From positions 1 to 32,573 of the forward strand of contig JAFMHE010000012.1 in NCBI GenBank assembly GCA_017854675.1: a stretch of DNA of 32,573 nucleotides. The letters run 5' to 3'. How positions within the stretch are numbered: position 1 is the stretch's first letter; the number at the start of each line of letters is the position of its first letter. Made by a program: the position numbers and the translations under genes. The stretch is from Paracoccaceae bacterium. GTDB lineage: Bacteria > Pseudomonadota > Alphaproteobacteria > Rhodobacterales > Rhodobacteraceae. Under the pieces are notes generated by a model. It was not told the DNA's origin, made no database searches, and saw only the letters and a list, made by a program, of their open reading frames with translations. Positions 17,584 through 25,791 of this stretch are shown piece after piece.

Positions 17584-17955
17584 ATGGCATTTCTCACAGA
17601 CCGCAAACGCGCGATGGGCCTCGGCTCCGCGAAATCCGGCACGGCACATCACTGGTCCATGACCCTCAGTTCTGTCGCGCTGCTGATCCTGATCCCGATG
17701 TTTGTCTTTACCTTTGGTCCCGCGCTGGGCGGCACCTACGAGGAAATCCTCGCTTACTATAGCCGTCCGTTCCCCGCGATCATCGCGGCGCTGACGATTG
17801 CAGTGGGCTTTAAACACTTCAATGATGGGGCGCAGACCCTGATCGAGGATTATGTGCATGGCACTGCACAGAAGGTCACGATCATTCTGGTCACTTGCCT
17901 CAGCTACGGGGCTGCCGCAGTTGGCGTTTTCGCCATTGCAAGGCTGGCCCTTTGA
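17584..17955 (+). CDS. sdhD: Succinate dehydrogenase membrane anchor subunit
   Basis: 123-residue hydrophobic anchor with three helices. It starts MAFLTDRKRAMGLGSAKSGT, a basic cytosolic N-terminus, then HHWSMTLSS. The helix-2 His78 (FKHFNDG) is the likely second haem ligand, and Asp89-Tyr90 (EDYVHG) matches the quinone-site Asp-Tyr pair. TAAGGAGG links the sdhC stop to its ribosome-binding site. Confidence 0.93.
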   Translation: MAFLTDRKRAMGLGSAKSGTAHHWSMTLSSVALLILIPMFVFTFGPALGGTYEEILAYYSRPFPAIIAALTIAVGFKHFNDGAQTLIEDYVHGTAQKVTIILVTCLSYGAAAVGVFAIARLAL

Positions 17956-17997
17956 ACCATTATTCCCAAGACATCACTCTCAATAGGGAGAAACACC

Positions 17998-19803
17998 ATG
18001 GCCGCATATGAGTACGAAACACACGAATACGACGTTGTTGTTGTAGGGGCGGGGGGCGCCGGTTTGCGCGCCACCCTCGGCATGGCCGAGCAGGGCCTGC
18101 GCACGGCGTGTATTTCCAAGGTTTTCCCGACACGGTCGCACACTGTCGCCGCCCAAGGCGGTATCGCTGCGTCGCTGTCCAACATGGGCCCCGATAACTG
18201 GCAGTGGCACATGTACGACACGGTCAAGGGTTCCGATTGGCTCGGCGACACCGACGCGATGGAATACCTCGCGCGTGAGGCCCCCAAGGCAGTTTACGAG
18301 TTGGAGCACTACGGTGTGCCGTTCTCGCGCACCGAAGAGGGCAAGATTTACCAGCGTCCCTTTGGCGGTCACACAACAGAGTTTGGCGAAGGCCCACCCG
18401 TACAGCGGACGTGCGCCGCAGCAGACCGGACTGGCCACGCGATCCTTCACACGCTTTATGGTCAGTCTTTGAAGCAAAAGGCCGAGTTCTTTATTGAATA
18501 TTTCGCCATTGACCTGATCATGTCTGACGATGGCGTGTGTCAGGGTGTTTTGTGCTGGAAGCTGGATGATGGCACGATGCACCTGTTCTCGGCCAAGATG
18601 GTTGTGCTGGCGACGGGTGGCTATGGCCGCGCGTATTTCTCTGCCACATCTGCACATACCTGCACCGGTGATGGTGGTGGCATGACGGCGCGCGCCGGTC
18701 TGCCGTTGCAAGACATGGAGTTTGTACAGTTCCACCCCACCGGCATTTACGGTGCGGGTTGTCTGATCACTGAAGGCGCACGCGGTGAAGGTGGTTATCT
18801 CACCAACTCCGAGGGCGAGCGGTTTATGGAGCGCTATGCGCCGACCTACAAAGACCTTGCGTCCCGTGACGTGGTCAGCCGTTGCATGACGATGGAAATC
18901 CGCGAAGGGCGCGGTGTGGGCGAGAAGGGGGATCATATCCACCTGCACCTCAACCACCTGCCACCCGAAACGCTGGACCTGCGCCTGCCGGGGATTTCCG
19001 AATCCGCGCGCATCTTTGCCGGTGTGGACCTCACGAAAGAGCCGATCCCTGTGCTGCCAACGGTGCACTATAACATGGGCGGCATTCCGACGAACTATTG
19101 GGGCGAAGTCCTCGCGCCGACCAAAGACAACCCTGACAACGTATCCCCCGGCCTGATGGCTGTGGGCGAAGCGGGTTGTGCTTCTGTGCATGGGGCGAAC
19201 CGTCTTGGGTCTAACTCATTGATCGACCTTGTGGTGTTTGGCCGTGCGGCAGCAATTCGTGCCAAGGATATCGTTGATCCTACGACGGCTGTGCCAACGC
19301 CCAGCAAGCGGTCTATCGAGGCTGCATTCAGCCGCTTTGACGGGTTGCGCTATGCCAAGGGTCATGTGCCCACGGCAGAATTGCGCCTTGAGATGCAGAA
19401 AACCATGCAGGACGACGCAGCGGTGTTCCGCACCGACAAGACGCTGGCCGAAGGCGAAGAAAAGATGAAAGGCGTGGCAGGCAAGCTGGAGGACCTCAAA
19501 GTCACCGACACCTCGCTGGTCTGGAACTCTGACCTCATGGAAACGCTTGAACTGACCAACCTGATGCCCAATGCGGTGGCGACGATTACGGCAGCAGCAG
19601 CACGCAAGGAAAGCCGTGGCGCGCATGCGCATGAGGATTATCCCGATCGTGATGACGTGAACTGGCGCAAGCACTCGCTGATCTGGTTCAAGGGCAACGA
19701 GGCATCATTGGGCTTCCGTGGTGTGCATACGCAGCCACTGACCAGCCATAATGAAGGCGGTATCGACCTGAAAAAGATCGCACCAAAAGCACGGGTTTAT
19801 TAA
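17998..19803 (+). CDS. sdhA: Succinate dehydrogenase flavoprotein subunit
   Basis: 601-residue catalytic subunit oxidising succinate to fumarate. The Rossmann motif [12 protein letters not shown] is followed by the covalent-FAD histidine His48 in SHTVAAQGG. Active-site segments are [34 protein letters not shown] and [10 protein letters not shown]. The C-terminal part ends in the usual [12 protein letters not shown] region. Length is normal, and AGGGAG lies about 8 bases before the ATG. It is followed after 4 bp by a lipoprotein gene rather than by sdhB. Confidence 0.98.
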   Translation: MAAYEYETHEYDVVVVGAGGAGLRATLGMAEQGLRTACISKVFPTRSHTVAAQGGIAASLSNMGPDNWQWHMYDTVKGSDWLGDTDAMEYLAREAPKAVYELEHYGVPFSRTEEGKIYQRPFGGHTTEFGEGPPVQRTCAAADRTGHAILHTLYGQSLKQKAEFFIEYFAIDLIMSDDGVCQGVLCWKLDDGTMHLFSAKMVVLATGGYGRAYFSATSAHTCTGDGGGMTARAGLPLQDMEFVQFHPTGIYGAGCLITEGARGEGGYLTNSEGERFMERYAPTYKDLASRDVVSRCMTMEIREGRGVGEKGDHIHLHLNHLPPETLDLRLPGISESARIFAGVDLTKEPIPVLPTVHYNMGGIPTNYWGEVLAPTKDNPDNVSPGLMAVGEAGCASVHGANRLGSNSLIDLVVFGRAAAIRAKDIVDPTTAVPTPSKRSIEAAFSRFDGLRYAKGHVPTAELRLEMQKTMQDDAAVFRTDKTLAEGEEKMKGVAGKLEDLKVTDTSLVWNSDLMETLELTNLMPNAVATITAAAARKESRGAHAHEDYPDRDDVNWRKHSLIWFKGNEASLGFRGVHTQPLTSHNEGGIDLKKIAPKARVY

Positions 19804-19807
19804 GCGG

Positions 19808-20134
19808 ATGCGTTTAGCGGCTCTTGGATTGTTGGTGGCATTGACGGCCTGCGCCCCTGTGCAGCAGGCCGTCGATAACACTGCGCGCCAGGGGGCCAAA
19901 CGCGTCGTGACAGAAACCCTTGCCACCCGGTTTCCGCAGGTGCCCAAGGAACTCATCACGCCGTTCACCGACTGCATCATCGACAATTCCAACGCTATAG
20001 AGATCCGCGAATATGTGCGGGCCTCTATCGGAGGTGTCGATGATACAACGGTTGCTACAATTCGTGGCGTTCTTGCGCGGCCTGAGACAGCTCAATGCTT
20101 GCAGAAATCCGCGTTTTCGCTGGGACTTGTCTGA
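19808..20134 (+). CDS. Small lipoprotein between sdhA and sdhB
   Basis: 108-residue protein with a short hydrophobic signal and lipobox LTAC (Cys15), predicted to be lipid-anchored in the envelope. The mature part begins APVQQAVDNTARQGAKRVV and contains LATRFPQVP and two further cysteines (DCIIDN and AQCLQK) that may pair. The family is unnamed to me; I recall a hypothetical gene at this place in other Rhodobacterales. It starts 4 bp after the sdhA stop. Confidence 0.8.
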   Translation: MRLAALGLLVALTACAPVQQAVDNTARQGAKRVVTETLATRFPQVPKELITPFTDCIIDNSNAIEIREYVRASIGGVDDTTVATIRGVLARPETAQCLQKSAFSLGLV

Positions 20135-20137
20135 CCG

Positions 20138-20938
20138 ATGAATATGGCCAGCTATCCTGTTGTGAACCCGGTCGGCAAAGACGCGCAGCGCGATGCTTTG
20201 CGTGATGTTTTTCTGGGCTCTGACAAAGCGACGCGCCAACGTCTGGTGCCGGTCTTGCCGCCTGCCGAGGTGACGTTTGCGGGCATTCGCATGTATGTCG
20301 ACCCGCGTGACAATTACACCGACCGGATGATCTGGCTGCATGGGCAGCCGCCAGAAATGCAGTCGCTGATGGCATTGACCGAGGTGGTTGAGGGAAAAAA
20401 CGCCTTTGTTCTGGATGTGGGTGCAAATTCGGGTGCCTTCACGGTCCCGCTGGCATTGGCCGCAGGGGCAGCCAGCAGGATCATCGCGTTTGAGCCTAAT
20501 CCGGTAATGATCGGGCGTCTTGCCCATAACGTCGGGCTGAATGGACTGCGTGAAAAGGTCAGGATAGAGAGCTGCGCACTGGGGGATGCACCGGGTGAAG
20601 CGCTGTTGAACCTGCGGGTGGGCAACCACGGTCAGGCCTCGCTAAAGCCCATCGTGGGGCGCGCGCGCGAGGGTGGCACGCTGGTCCCGGTCAGACCGTT
20701 GATGGACTTTGTCGGGCAAGCCGCAAAGCATGATTATTCGGTGTTGAAGGTGGATGTCGAGGGGGCAGAAGTCGATGTTTTGAACCCGATGCTGGAGGCT
20801 GGTGGCTGGCTGCCTGATGCCATGCTGATCGAGACGCGGCATGCAGATGCGTGGGACGTCGATCTGGTTGGGAAAATAACGGCTCTGGGGTTTGCGATAA
20901 CCTTGGAAGCCGACGGAAACACGCTGTTCGTCCGGTAA
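20138..20938 (+). CDS. FkbM family SAM methyltransferase within the sdh operon
   Basis: 266-residue cytosolic enzyme. The SAM-binding motif VLDVGANSGAFT (91-102), the acidic residue of AFEPNP (Glu119) and LKVDVEGAE (203-211) are diagnostic of FkbM-type O-methyltransferases. These usually act on sugars, polyketides or small molecules; the substrate here is unknown. It starts 3 bp after the lipoprotein stop, with a second in-frame ATG at 20144. An 82-bp gap follows before sdhB, so transcription through to sdhB is likely. Confidence 0.88.
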   Translation: MNMASYPVVNPVGKDAQRDALRDVFLGSDKATRQRLVPVLPPAEVTFAGIRMYVDPRDNYTDRMIWLHGQPPEMQSLMALTEVVEGKNAFVLDVGANSGAFTVPLALAAGAASRIIAFEPNPVMIGRLAHNVGLNGLREKVRIESCALGDAPGEALLNLRVGNHGQASLKPIVGRAREGGTLVPVRPLMDFVGQAAKHDYSVLKVDVEGAEVDVLNPMLEAGGWLPDAMLIETRHADAWDVDLVGKITALGFAITLEADGNTLFVR

Positions 20939-21020
20939 GGGCGCAGCACTTTGGAAACGCAGCCTTTTGGCTGCATAGCATGAAACGGGCAAGCCTCTGC
21001 CCTTGATCAGGAGAAGCGAC

Positions 21021-21800
21021 ATGGTTCAGCTCACACTCCCCAAGAACTCCCGCATGACGACGGGCAAAACATGGCCGCGCCCCCAAGGGGCGACCAACGT
21101 CAAGGAATTCCACATCTACCGTTGGAACCCCGATGACGGCAAAAACCCTGCCGTGGATACCTATTTCGTCGATCTTGATACCTGTGGCCCGATGATTTTG
21201 GACGCACTGATCAAGATCAAGAACGAGATTGACCCGACGCTGACCTTCCGCCGGTCCTGCCGCGAGGGGATTTGTGGTTCCTGTGCTATGAACATCGACG
21301 GGATCAACACGCTGGCCTGCACTTACGGTGTGGAAGAGGTCAAAGGCACGGTCAAAATCTATCCGCTGCCGCACATGCCGGTGATCAAGGATTTGATCCC
21401 TGATCTGACGCATTTTTACGCGCAGCACGCCAGTATCCAGCCGTGGTTGGAAACGGAAACGCCCGCACCGGCAAAAGAATGGAAGCAGTCGATCGACGAT
21501 CGTCAAAAACTGGACGGCCTATACGAGTGCATCATGTGCGCGTGTTGTTCCACGTCTTGCCCCAGCTACTGGTGGAACGGCGACCGTTATCTTGGACCAG
21601 CAGCATTGCTGCACGCCTACCGCTGGATCATCGACAGCCGGGATGAGGCGACCGGAGAGCGGTTGGACGAGTTGGAAGACCCGTTCAAGCTTTATCGTTG
21701 CCACACGATCATGAACTGCGCGAAAACATGCCCCAAGGGTTTGAACCCGGCGGCAGCGATTTCCAAGATCAAGAAACTGATGATCGAACGCACGGTTTGA
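21021..21800 (+). CDS. sdhB: Succinate dehydrogenase iron-sulfur subunit
   Basis: 259-residue electron-transfer subunit. The [2Fe-2S] ligands are C80, C85, C88 (CREGICGSC) and C100. The [4Fe-4S]/[3Fe-4S] ligands lie in [15 protein letters not shown] and [14 protein letters not shown]. Length is normal. The ATG at 21021 follows AGGAG by 7 bases, better than an in-frame TTG at 21003. It is separated from sdhA by the lipoprotein and FkbM genes. Confidence 0.97.
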   Translation: MVQLTLPKNSRMTTGKTWPRPQGATNVKEFHIYRWNPDDGKNPAVDTYFVDLDTCGPMILDALIKIKNEIDPTLTFRRSCREGICGSCAMNIDGINTLACTYGVEEVKGTVKIYPLPHMPVIKDLIPDLTHFYAQHASIQPWLETETPAPAKEWKQSIDDRQKLDGLYECIMCACCSTSCPSYWWNGDRYLGPAALLHAYRWIIDSRDEATGERLDELEDPFKLYRCHTIMNCAKTCPKGLNPAAAISKIKKLMIERTV

Positions 21801-21820
21801 TCCTTATCCTTCACCTGCGG

Positions 21821-21857
21821 TTTGTCTTCGTCCTGACCGGACGAGGACGACCAAAGG
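21821..21857 (+). terminator. Possible hairpin after sdhB
   Basis: TCGTCC (21828-21833) and GGACGA (21839-21844) pair over a 5-base loop. The flanks (TTTGTC / GACCAAA) allow an imperfect longer stem. No T tract follows, so it is a weak terminator candidate or a 3'-end stabiliser for the sdh transcript. Confidence 0.35.
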
Positions 21858-21959
21858 CTGAATGAGGGGCGATGCGCGATAACCTTGCGGACCCGCCGCG
21901 CCTTTCGCTCGACATATGTCGGGTTGTAGCGGTACGTTTCCCTGAACACGGGGGACGCC

Positions 21960-23612
21960 ATGACAGATCACACATTCAAGCCGGATATCATTGTTGTCGG
22001 CGCGGGCCTTTCTGGCATGGTTGCAGCGCATGAGGCGATCTTGCGGGGGCGCAAAGTCTTGATGTTGGATCAAGAAGCGCCGCAGTCCCTTGGCGGGCAG
22101 GCGTTTTGGTCGCTGGGCGGGCTGTTCATGGTGAACTCACCCGAACAACGCCGTCTTGGCATCCGCGATTCAGTTGAATTGGCGTATAATGACTGGATGG
22201 GTTCCGCCCAGTTTGACCGACCCGAGGATGCCAACCCCAAGCTGTATGCCGAAAAGTTCATTGAGTGGTCGGCGGGGGGCATGCGGCGCTGGTGTTTTGC
22301 GCTGGGTATGCGGTGGTTTCCGGTGGTCGGGTGGGCAGAGCGGGGCGGTGCAGATGCACAAGGGCATGGCAATTCCGTGCCGCGCTTTCACATTACATGG
22401 GGCACCGGCACGGGTGTTGTCGCGCCTTTCGTAAAGCTTGTGACCGACTATGCGGCGGCGGGCAGTCTGCGCATCGCATTTCGTCACCGGGCGACAGAAC
22501 TGATCACAACAAATGGCGCTGTGACAGGCGTGCGTGGCGATGTTTTGGAAGACAGCCTTGCCGCGCGGGGGCACAGCACTTCCCGGGTTGTCACCGGCAC
22601 GTTTGAACATCACGCAGAGGCGACGGTCCTGACCACAGGCGGCATTGGCGGCAACCACGATACGGTGCGCGCGCATTGGCCGGTGGACCGGTTGGGAAAA
22701 CCGCCAAGCAGAATGGTCGCGGGTGTGCCTGATTATGTCGACGGAAAAATGCACGGGTTTGCCGCCGATGCCGGGGCGGGACTAATCAATGAGGACCGCA
22801 TGTGGCACTATTGCGAGGGCGTGCAGAACTGGAACTCCATCTGGCCCAACCACGGTATTCGCATTTTGCCCGGTCCGTCCTCTATGTGGTTCGACGCAAA
22901 AGGCGACCGGATGGAGGCCCCCTATTATCCCGGTTTCGACACGCTGGGGACGCTAAAGCGCATTTTACAGGCGGGGGAACATTCGTGGTTCATCCTGACC
23001 CAGAAAATCATCGAAAAGGAATTTGCCCTTTCGGGATCAGAGCAGAACCCGGATTTAACTGATGGCGGCTGGCGCGATGTCCTCAAGGCGCGTCTGGGCA
23101 AAGGCGCGACACCGGCGGTCGAGGCGTTCAAGAAACATGGCGACGATTTCGTTGTGGCGGATGATCTCGAAACGCTTGTGGCCGGGATGAACAAGATCAC
23201 GCCAGAGGCGCCTGTCGATCTGGATCACATTCGCACGCAAATCCGCGCGCGGGATTTGCAGATCAACAACCCGTTCTGCAAGGATGCGCAGATTACGGCG
23301 ATCAATGGCGCGCGCACCTACAAGGGTGACAAGTTGATCCGCACAGCAAAACCCCATGCTATTCTGGACAAGGCCAATGGGCCGCTGATTGCCGTCAGGC
23401 TGAACATCGTGACGCGCAAGTCGTTGGGCGGGTTGCACACCGATATTGAGGGGCGCGTTCTGACGCCAAAGGGCGACGTGTTGCCGGGATTATTCGCAGC
23501 GGGCGAAGTTTGTGGCTTTGGCGGTGGCGGTTATCACGGATACAATGCGCTGGAGGGGACATTCTTGGGTGGGTGCCTGTTTTCGGGCCGTATGGCGGGG
23601 CAAAACGCATGA
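21960..23612 (+). CDS. FAD-binding dehydrogenase (ketosteroid-dehydrogenase/fumarate-reductase-like)
   Basis: 550-residue flavoprotein. The N-terminal Rossmann motif IIVVGAGLSGMVAAHEA (G14, G16, G19) is followed by LGGQAFWSLGG. The C-terminal FAD motif is GLFAAGEVCGFGGGGYHGYNALEG. It resembles the COG3573 group of predicted FAD dehydrogenases, related to 3-ketosteroid-1-dehydrogenase and the fumarate reductase flavoprotein. The substrate is unknown; steroid activity should not be assumed. GGGGGA lies about 7 bases before the ATG. The stop overlaps the next start as ATGA, so it forms a unit with the DUF1989 gene. Confidence 0.88.
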   Translation: MTDHTFKPDIIVVGAGLSGMVAAHEAILRGRKVLMLDQEAPQSLGGQAFWSLGGLFMVNSPEQRRLGIRDSVELAYNDWMGSAQFDRPEDANPKLYAEKFIEWSAGGMRRWCFALGMRWFPVVGWAERGGADAQGHGNSVPRFHITWGTGTGVVAPFVKLVTDYAAAGSLRIAFRHRATELITTNGAVTGVRGDVLEDSLAARGHSTSRVVTGTFEHHAEATVLTTGGIGGNHDTVRAHWPVDRLGKPPSRMVAGVPDYVDGKMHGFAADAGAGLINEDRMWHYCEGVQNWNSIWPNHGIRILPGPSSMWFDAKGDRMEAPYYPGFDTLGTLKRILQAGEHSWFILTQKIIEKEFALSGSEQNPDLTDGGWRDVLKARLGKGATPAVEAFKKHGDDFVVADDLETLVAGMNKITPEAPVDLDHIRTQIRARDLQINNPFCKDAQITAINGARTYKGDKLIRTAKPHAILDKANGPLIAVRLNIVTRKSLGGLHTDIEGRVLTPKGDVLPGLFAAGEVCGFGGGGYHGYNALEGTFLGGCLFSGRMAGQNA

Positions 23613-24454
23613 GCATGATCCCCCCAGATGCAGACGCACGCCGTGCGATCCCGCCGGTGATCTGCTACCCGGTTGAAACGCTCCCGCAGCCTGACATGGC
23701 GATCTACGCCAATGCGCGAGAGACGCTGACCAAGACGGGCGAGGTTCTTGTCCCGCCACGCGATGCCGCAACATTTAACGTGCCTGCAGGTCATTTCTTT
23801 CGCATTACGTCCGTAGAAGGGTCGCAGGTCGGTGATCTGAACCTGTGGAATGCCAATGATCTGAACGAGCGGTTCTATTCCGGCAAAACCCGCGCATTGC
23901 ACGGCACGCATATTACGACTGGCGACAGGATGTGGTCATCCTTTCCCGGACTGCGGCCCATGGCGACGATCACCTATGACAGTCTGGGCTGGTACGGGAT
24001 GGACCCGTTTGGCGGTTCTGTCCATGATGTTATTGGCACCCGGTGCGATCCCTATACGCATAGTCTGTTGAAGGGCGGGCAGTACCACCATTGTTGCCAC
24101 TCCAATCTGACACGCGCGATGGCGGATCATCTGGGCGTGTCGCCGGTTGAGGCCGAAGCGCATGTGCATGACGTGCTGAACGTCTTTATGTGCACAGGTT
24201 TCACCCGCGACACCGGGCAGTATTTTATGAAGGCCAGCCCCGTAAGGCCCGGCGATACGTTGGAATTCTTTGCAGAGATTGATCTGATTGGTGCGCTCAG
24301 CGCCTGCCCCGGAGGGGATTGTTCGGCTGAGCATTCATCAGATACGGCCGCGTGCCATCCGCTTTTGGTTGAAACGTTTCAGCCTGCTGCGGGTGCATTG
24401 GACGGTTGGGTCGCTCCTGCCGTAAATGGATACGACAGAAGCCATGGCCGGTAA
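23609..24454 (+). CDS. DUF1989 (urea-carboxylase-associated) family protein
   Basis: 281-residue protein matching DUF1989: residues near VPAGHFFRITSVEGSQVGDLNLWN, then GTRCDPYT and the metal-like cluster YHHCCHSNL, then a second cysteine region (CPGGDCS). Members occur beside urea carboxylase genes, but no such genes are present here. Its partner is the FAD dehydrogenase, whose stop it overlaps by 4 bp. The start at 23609 is supported by this overlap; a further ATG is at 23615. The reaction is unknown. Confidence 0.85.
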   Translation: MSMIPPDADARRAIPPVICYPVETLPQPDMAIYANARETLTKTGEVLVPPRDAATFNVPAGHFFRITSVEGSQVGDLNLWNANDLNERFYSGKTRALHGTHITTGDRMWSSFPGLRPMATITYDSLGWYGMDPFGGSVHDVIGTRCDPYTHSLLKGGQYHHCCHSNLTRAMADHLGVSPVEAEAHVHDVLNVFMCTGFTRDTGQYFMKASPVRPGDTLEFFAEIDLIGALSACPGGDCSAEHSSDTAACHPLLVETFQPAAGALDGWVAPAVNGYDRSHGR

Positions 24455-24469
24455 TCGGGCGGGGTACAT

Positions 24470-25174
24470 TCAGGCGAATGCCGCCTCTAGCGCGATTTTG
24501 ACCATATCGCCGAACGTCTTTTCGCGATCCTCGGCGGGCAAGGCTTCGCCCGTTTGGAGATGGTCCGATACGGTAAGCACGGCCAAGGCCCGACGACCGT
24601 GCCGCGCAGCAAGAGTATAAAGCTCGGCTGCTTCCATCTCGACGGCAAGAATACCGTGGCGCACCATTTGCGCATCCAGATCATCGCGTTCGGCATAGAA
24701 TACATCTGATGAATAGATACCGCCGACATGTGTCTTTGCGCCTCTATTCTCGGCTGCGGCAACGGCTGCGCGGAGTAGCGGCCAATCTGCAACGGGCGCA
24801 TAGTTCACTTCGCGGAAAATAGCCGAGGAAGGGGAGGTAATGGTGCTGGCGGTCATCGCGATAATGACATCGCGAATACCAACATGCGGTTGCATGCCGC
24901 CGCAGGACCCGATGCGAATAAGCGTCTGGGCGTTGTGATCCCGGATCAATTCATTCACGTAAATCGACAGGGACGGCATGCCCATCCCGGAACCTTGGAT
25001 GGTCACACGGTTGCCTTTCCATGTGCCGGTAAAGCCCAGCATGCCGCGCACTTCATTGACCAATACCGCGTCTTTCAGAAACGTTTCGGCGGCCCATTTG
25101 GCGCGGTATGGATCACCGGGCATAAGGATCGTTTCAGCGATTTCGCCAGGCTTTGCGCCGATATGAATTGTCAT
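24470..25174 (-). CDS. deoD: Purine-nucleoside phosphorylase, DeoD type
   Basis: 234-residue hexameric-type phosphorylase that splits purine (deoxy)nucleosides with phosphate. Key residues fall at the E. coli positions I recall: Gly20 and Arg24 (MPGDPYRAK), Arg43, Arg87, Ser90 (RIGSCGG), Glu179/Glu181 (VEMEAAELY) and the catalytic Asp204 (SDHLQTGE). The ATG at 25174 has GGGGAAAG upstream; a longer start at 25228 adds non-homologous residues. It converges with the DUF1989 gene, 15 bp between stops. Confidence 0.95.
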   Translation of the reverse strand: MTIHIGAKPGEIAETILMPGDPYRAKWAAETFLKDAVLVNEVRGMLGFTGTWKGNRVTIQGSGMGMPSLSIYVNELIRDHNAQTLIRIGSCGGMQPHVGIRDVIIAMTASTITSPSSAIFREVNYAPVADWPLLRAAVAAAENRGAKTHVGGIYSSDVFYAERDDLDAQMVRHGILAVEMEAAELYTLAARHGRRALAVLTVSDHLQTGEALPAEDREKTFGDMVKIALEAAFA

Positions 25175-25301
25175 TATTTCTTTCCCCTTTTTAGGCGACA
25201 AAGTGCCCAAATCGGGTAGGCGGGGCAAGGCGGAAGTGCTGGTTCAAGGGGTGTGTGCAGAGTTTCAGCGTCAGATTCGAATCAATCCCGTAGCAGGCAA
25301 C

Positions 25302-25330
25302 AAAAAAAGCCGCCCAGAATTGAGCGGCTC
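25302..25330 (-). terminator. Rho-independent terminator of the H-NS-like gene
   Basis: Read on the minus strand, AGCCGC and GCGGCT (25324-25329 and 25308-25313) form a stem over a 10-base loop, followed by seven T. It lies about 27 bp after the stop of the H-NS-like gene. Confidence 0.88.
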
Positions 25331-25356
25331 ATTTCAATCAAAAGCTGAAGGGCAGC

Positions 25357-25710
25357 TTAGATCAGCATCGATTCTGGCGCGGCGCCGTTTTCTACCGCTG
25401 CACGAAACCAATTCGGCTGTCGGCCTTTACCGGTCCATGTGCGCGTTGGATCCGCGGGATCGGCGTATTTGGGTGCAGTTTTGGTGCCGGTCTTTTTCGC
25501 CTTTGCTTTAGGCGTTTTAGTTGATTTCTGTTTTGGTTTTTCGTCTTTTTCCAACTCATCAAGCGAAAAGCCAAACTCTGCAGCGGCCTTTTGTGCTGCC
25601 TTTTTCGCGTCTCTCAGATCCCGCGCTTTTGCATTCTGCAAAGCAGTTTTTACATCTTTAAGGAGTTTCTCCAATTCCTTGCGGGTCATCGTTTTGAGGT
25701 CGGTTTTCAT
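25357..25710 (-). CDS. H-NS family DNA-binding protein (HvrA-like)
   Basis: 117-residue nucleoid-associated protein. The N-terminal half (about 5-55) is a charged, coiled-coil-like oligomerisation region. A Lys/Pro-rich linker (about 56-78) follows, then the H-NS C-terminal DNA-binding core YADPADPTRTWTGKGRQPNW (82-101). Relatives in Rhodobacterales include HvrA, a regulator of photosynthesis and nitrogen genes; which role this one has is unknown. AAAGGGAA precedes the ATG. It is a single-gene unit with its own terminator and a palindrome 47 bp upstream. Confidence 0.9.
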   Translation of the reverse strand: MKTDLKTMTRKELEKLLKDVKTALQNAKARDLRDAKKAAQKAAAEFGFSLDELEKDEKPKQKSTKTPKAKAKKTGTKTAPKYADPADPTRTWTGKGRQPNWFRAAVENGAAPESMLI

Positions 25711-25756
25711 AGCTTATTCCCTTTGCTACTCTCTCTAACTGAGTGGAGATAACCGA

Positions 25757-25766
25757 AATGATCATT
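25757..25766. promoter_or_regulatory. AATGATCATT palindrome upstream of the H-NS-like gene
   Basis: Perfect 10-bp palindrome in the short gap between ecm and the H-NS-like gene, 47 bp before its ATG. It shares the TGATCA core with the suc/sdh operators but not the flanks. It could be an autoregulatory or other operator, or chance. Confidence 0.25.
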
Positions 25767-25791
25767 CAGTAAAACTAAGAATTTTGCCATA

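Noticed and set aside
17980-19191. 403-codon minus-strand frame opposite sdhA
   Set aside because: Antisense shadow of sdhA; no family features or ribosome-binding site.
25265-25290. GATTCGAATC resembling a tRNA T-arm
   Set aside because: No matching acceptor, D or anticodon stems around it.
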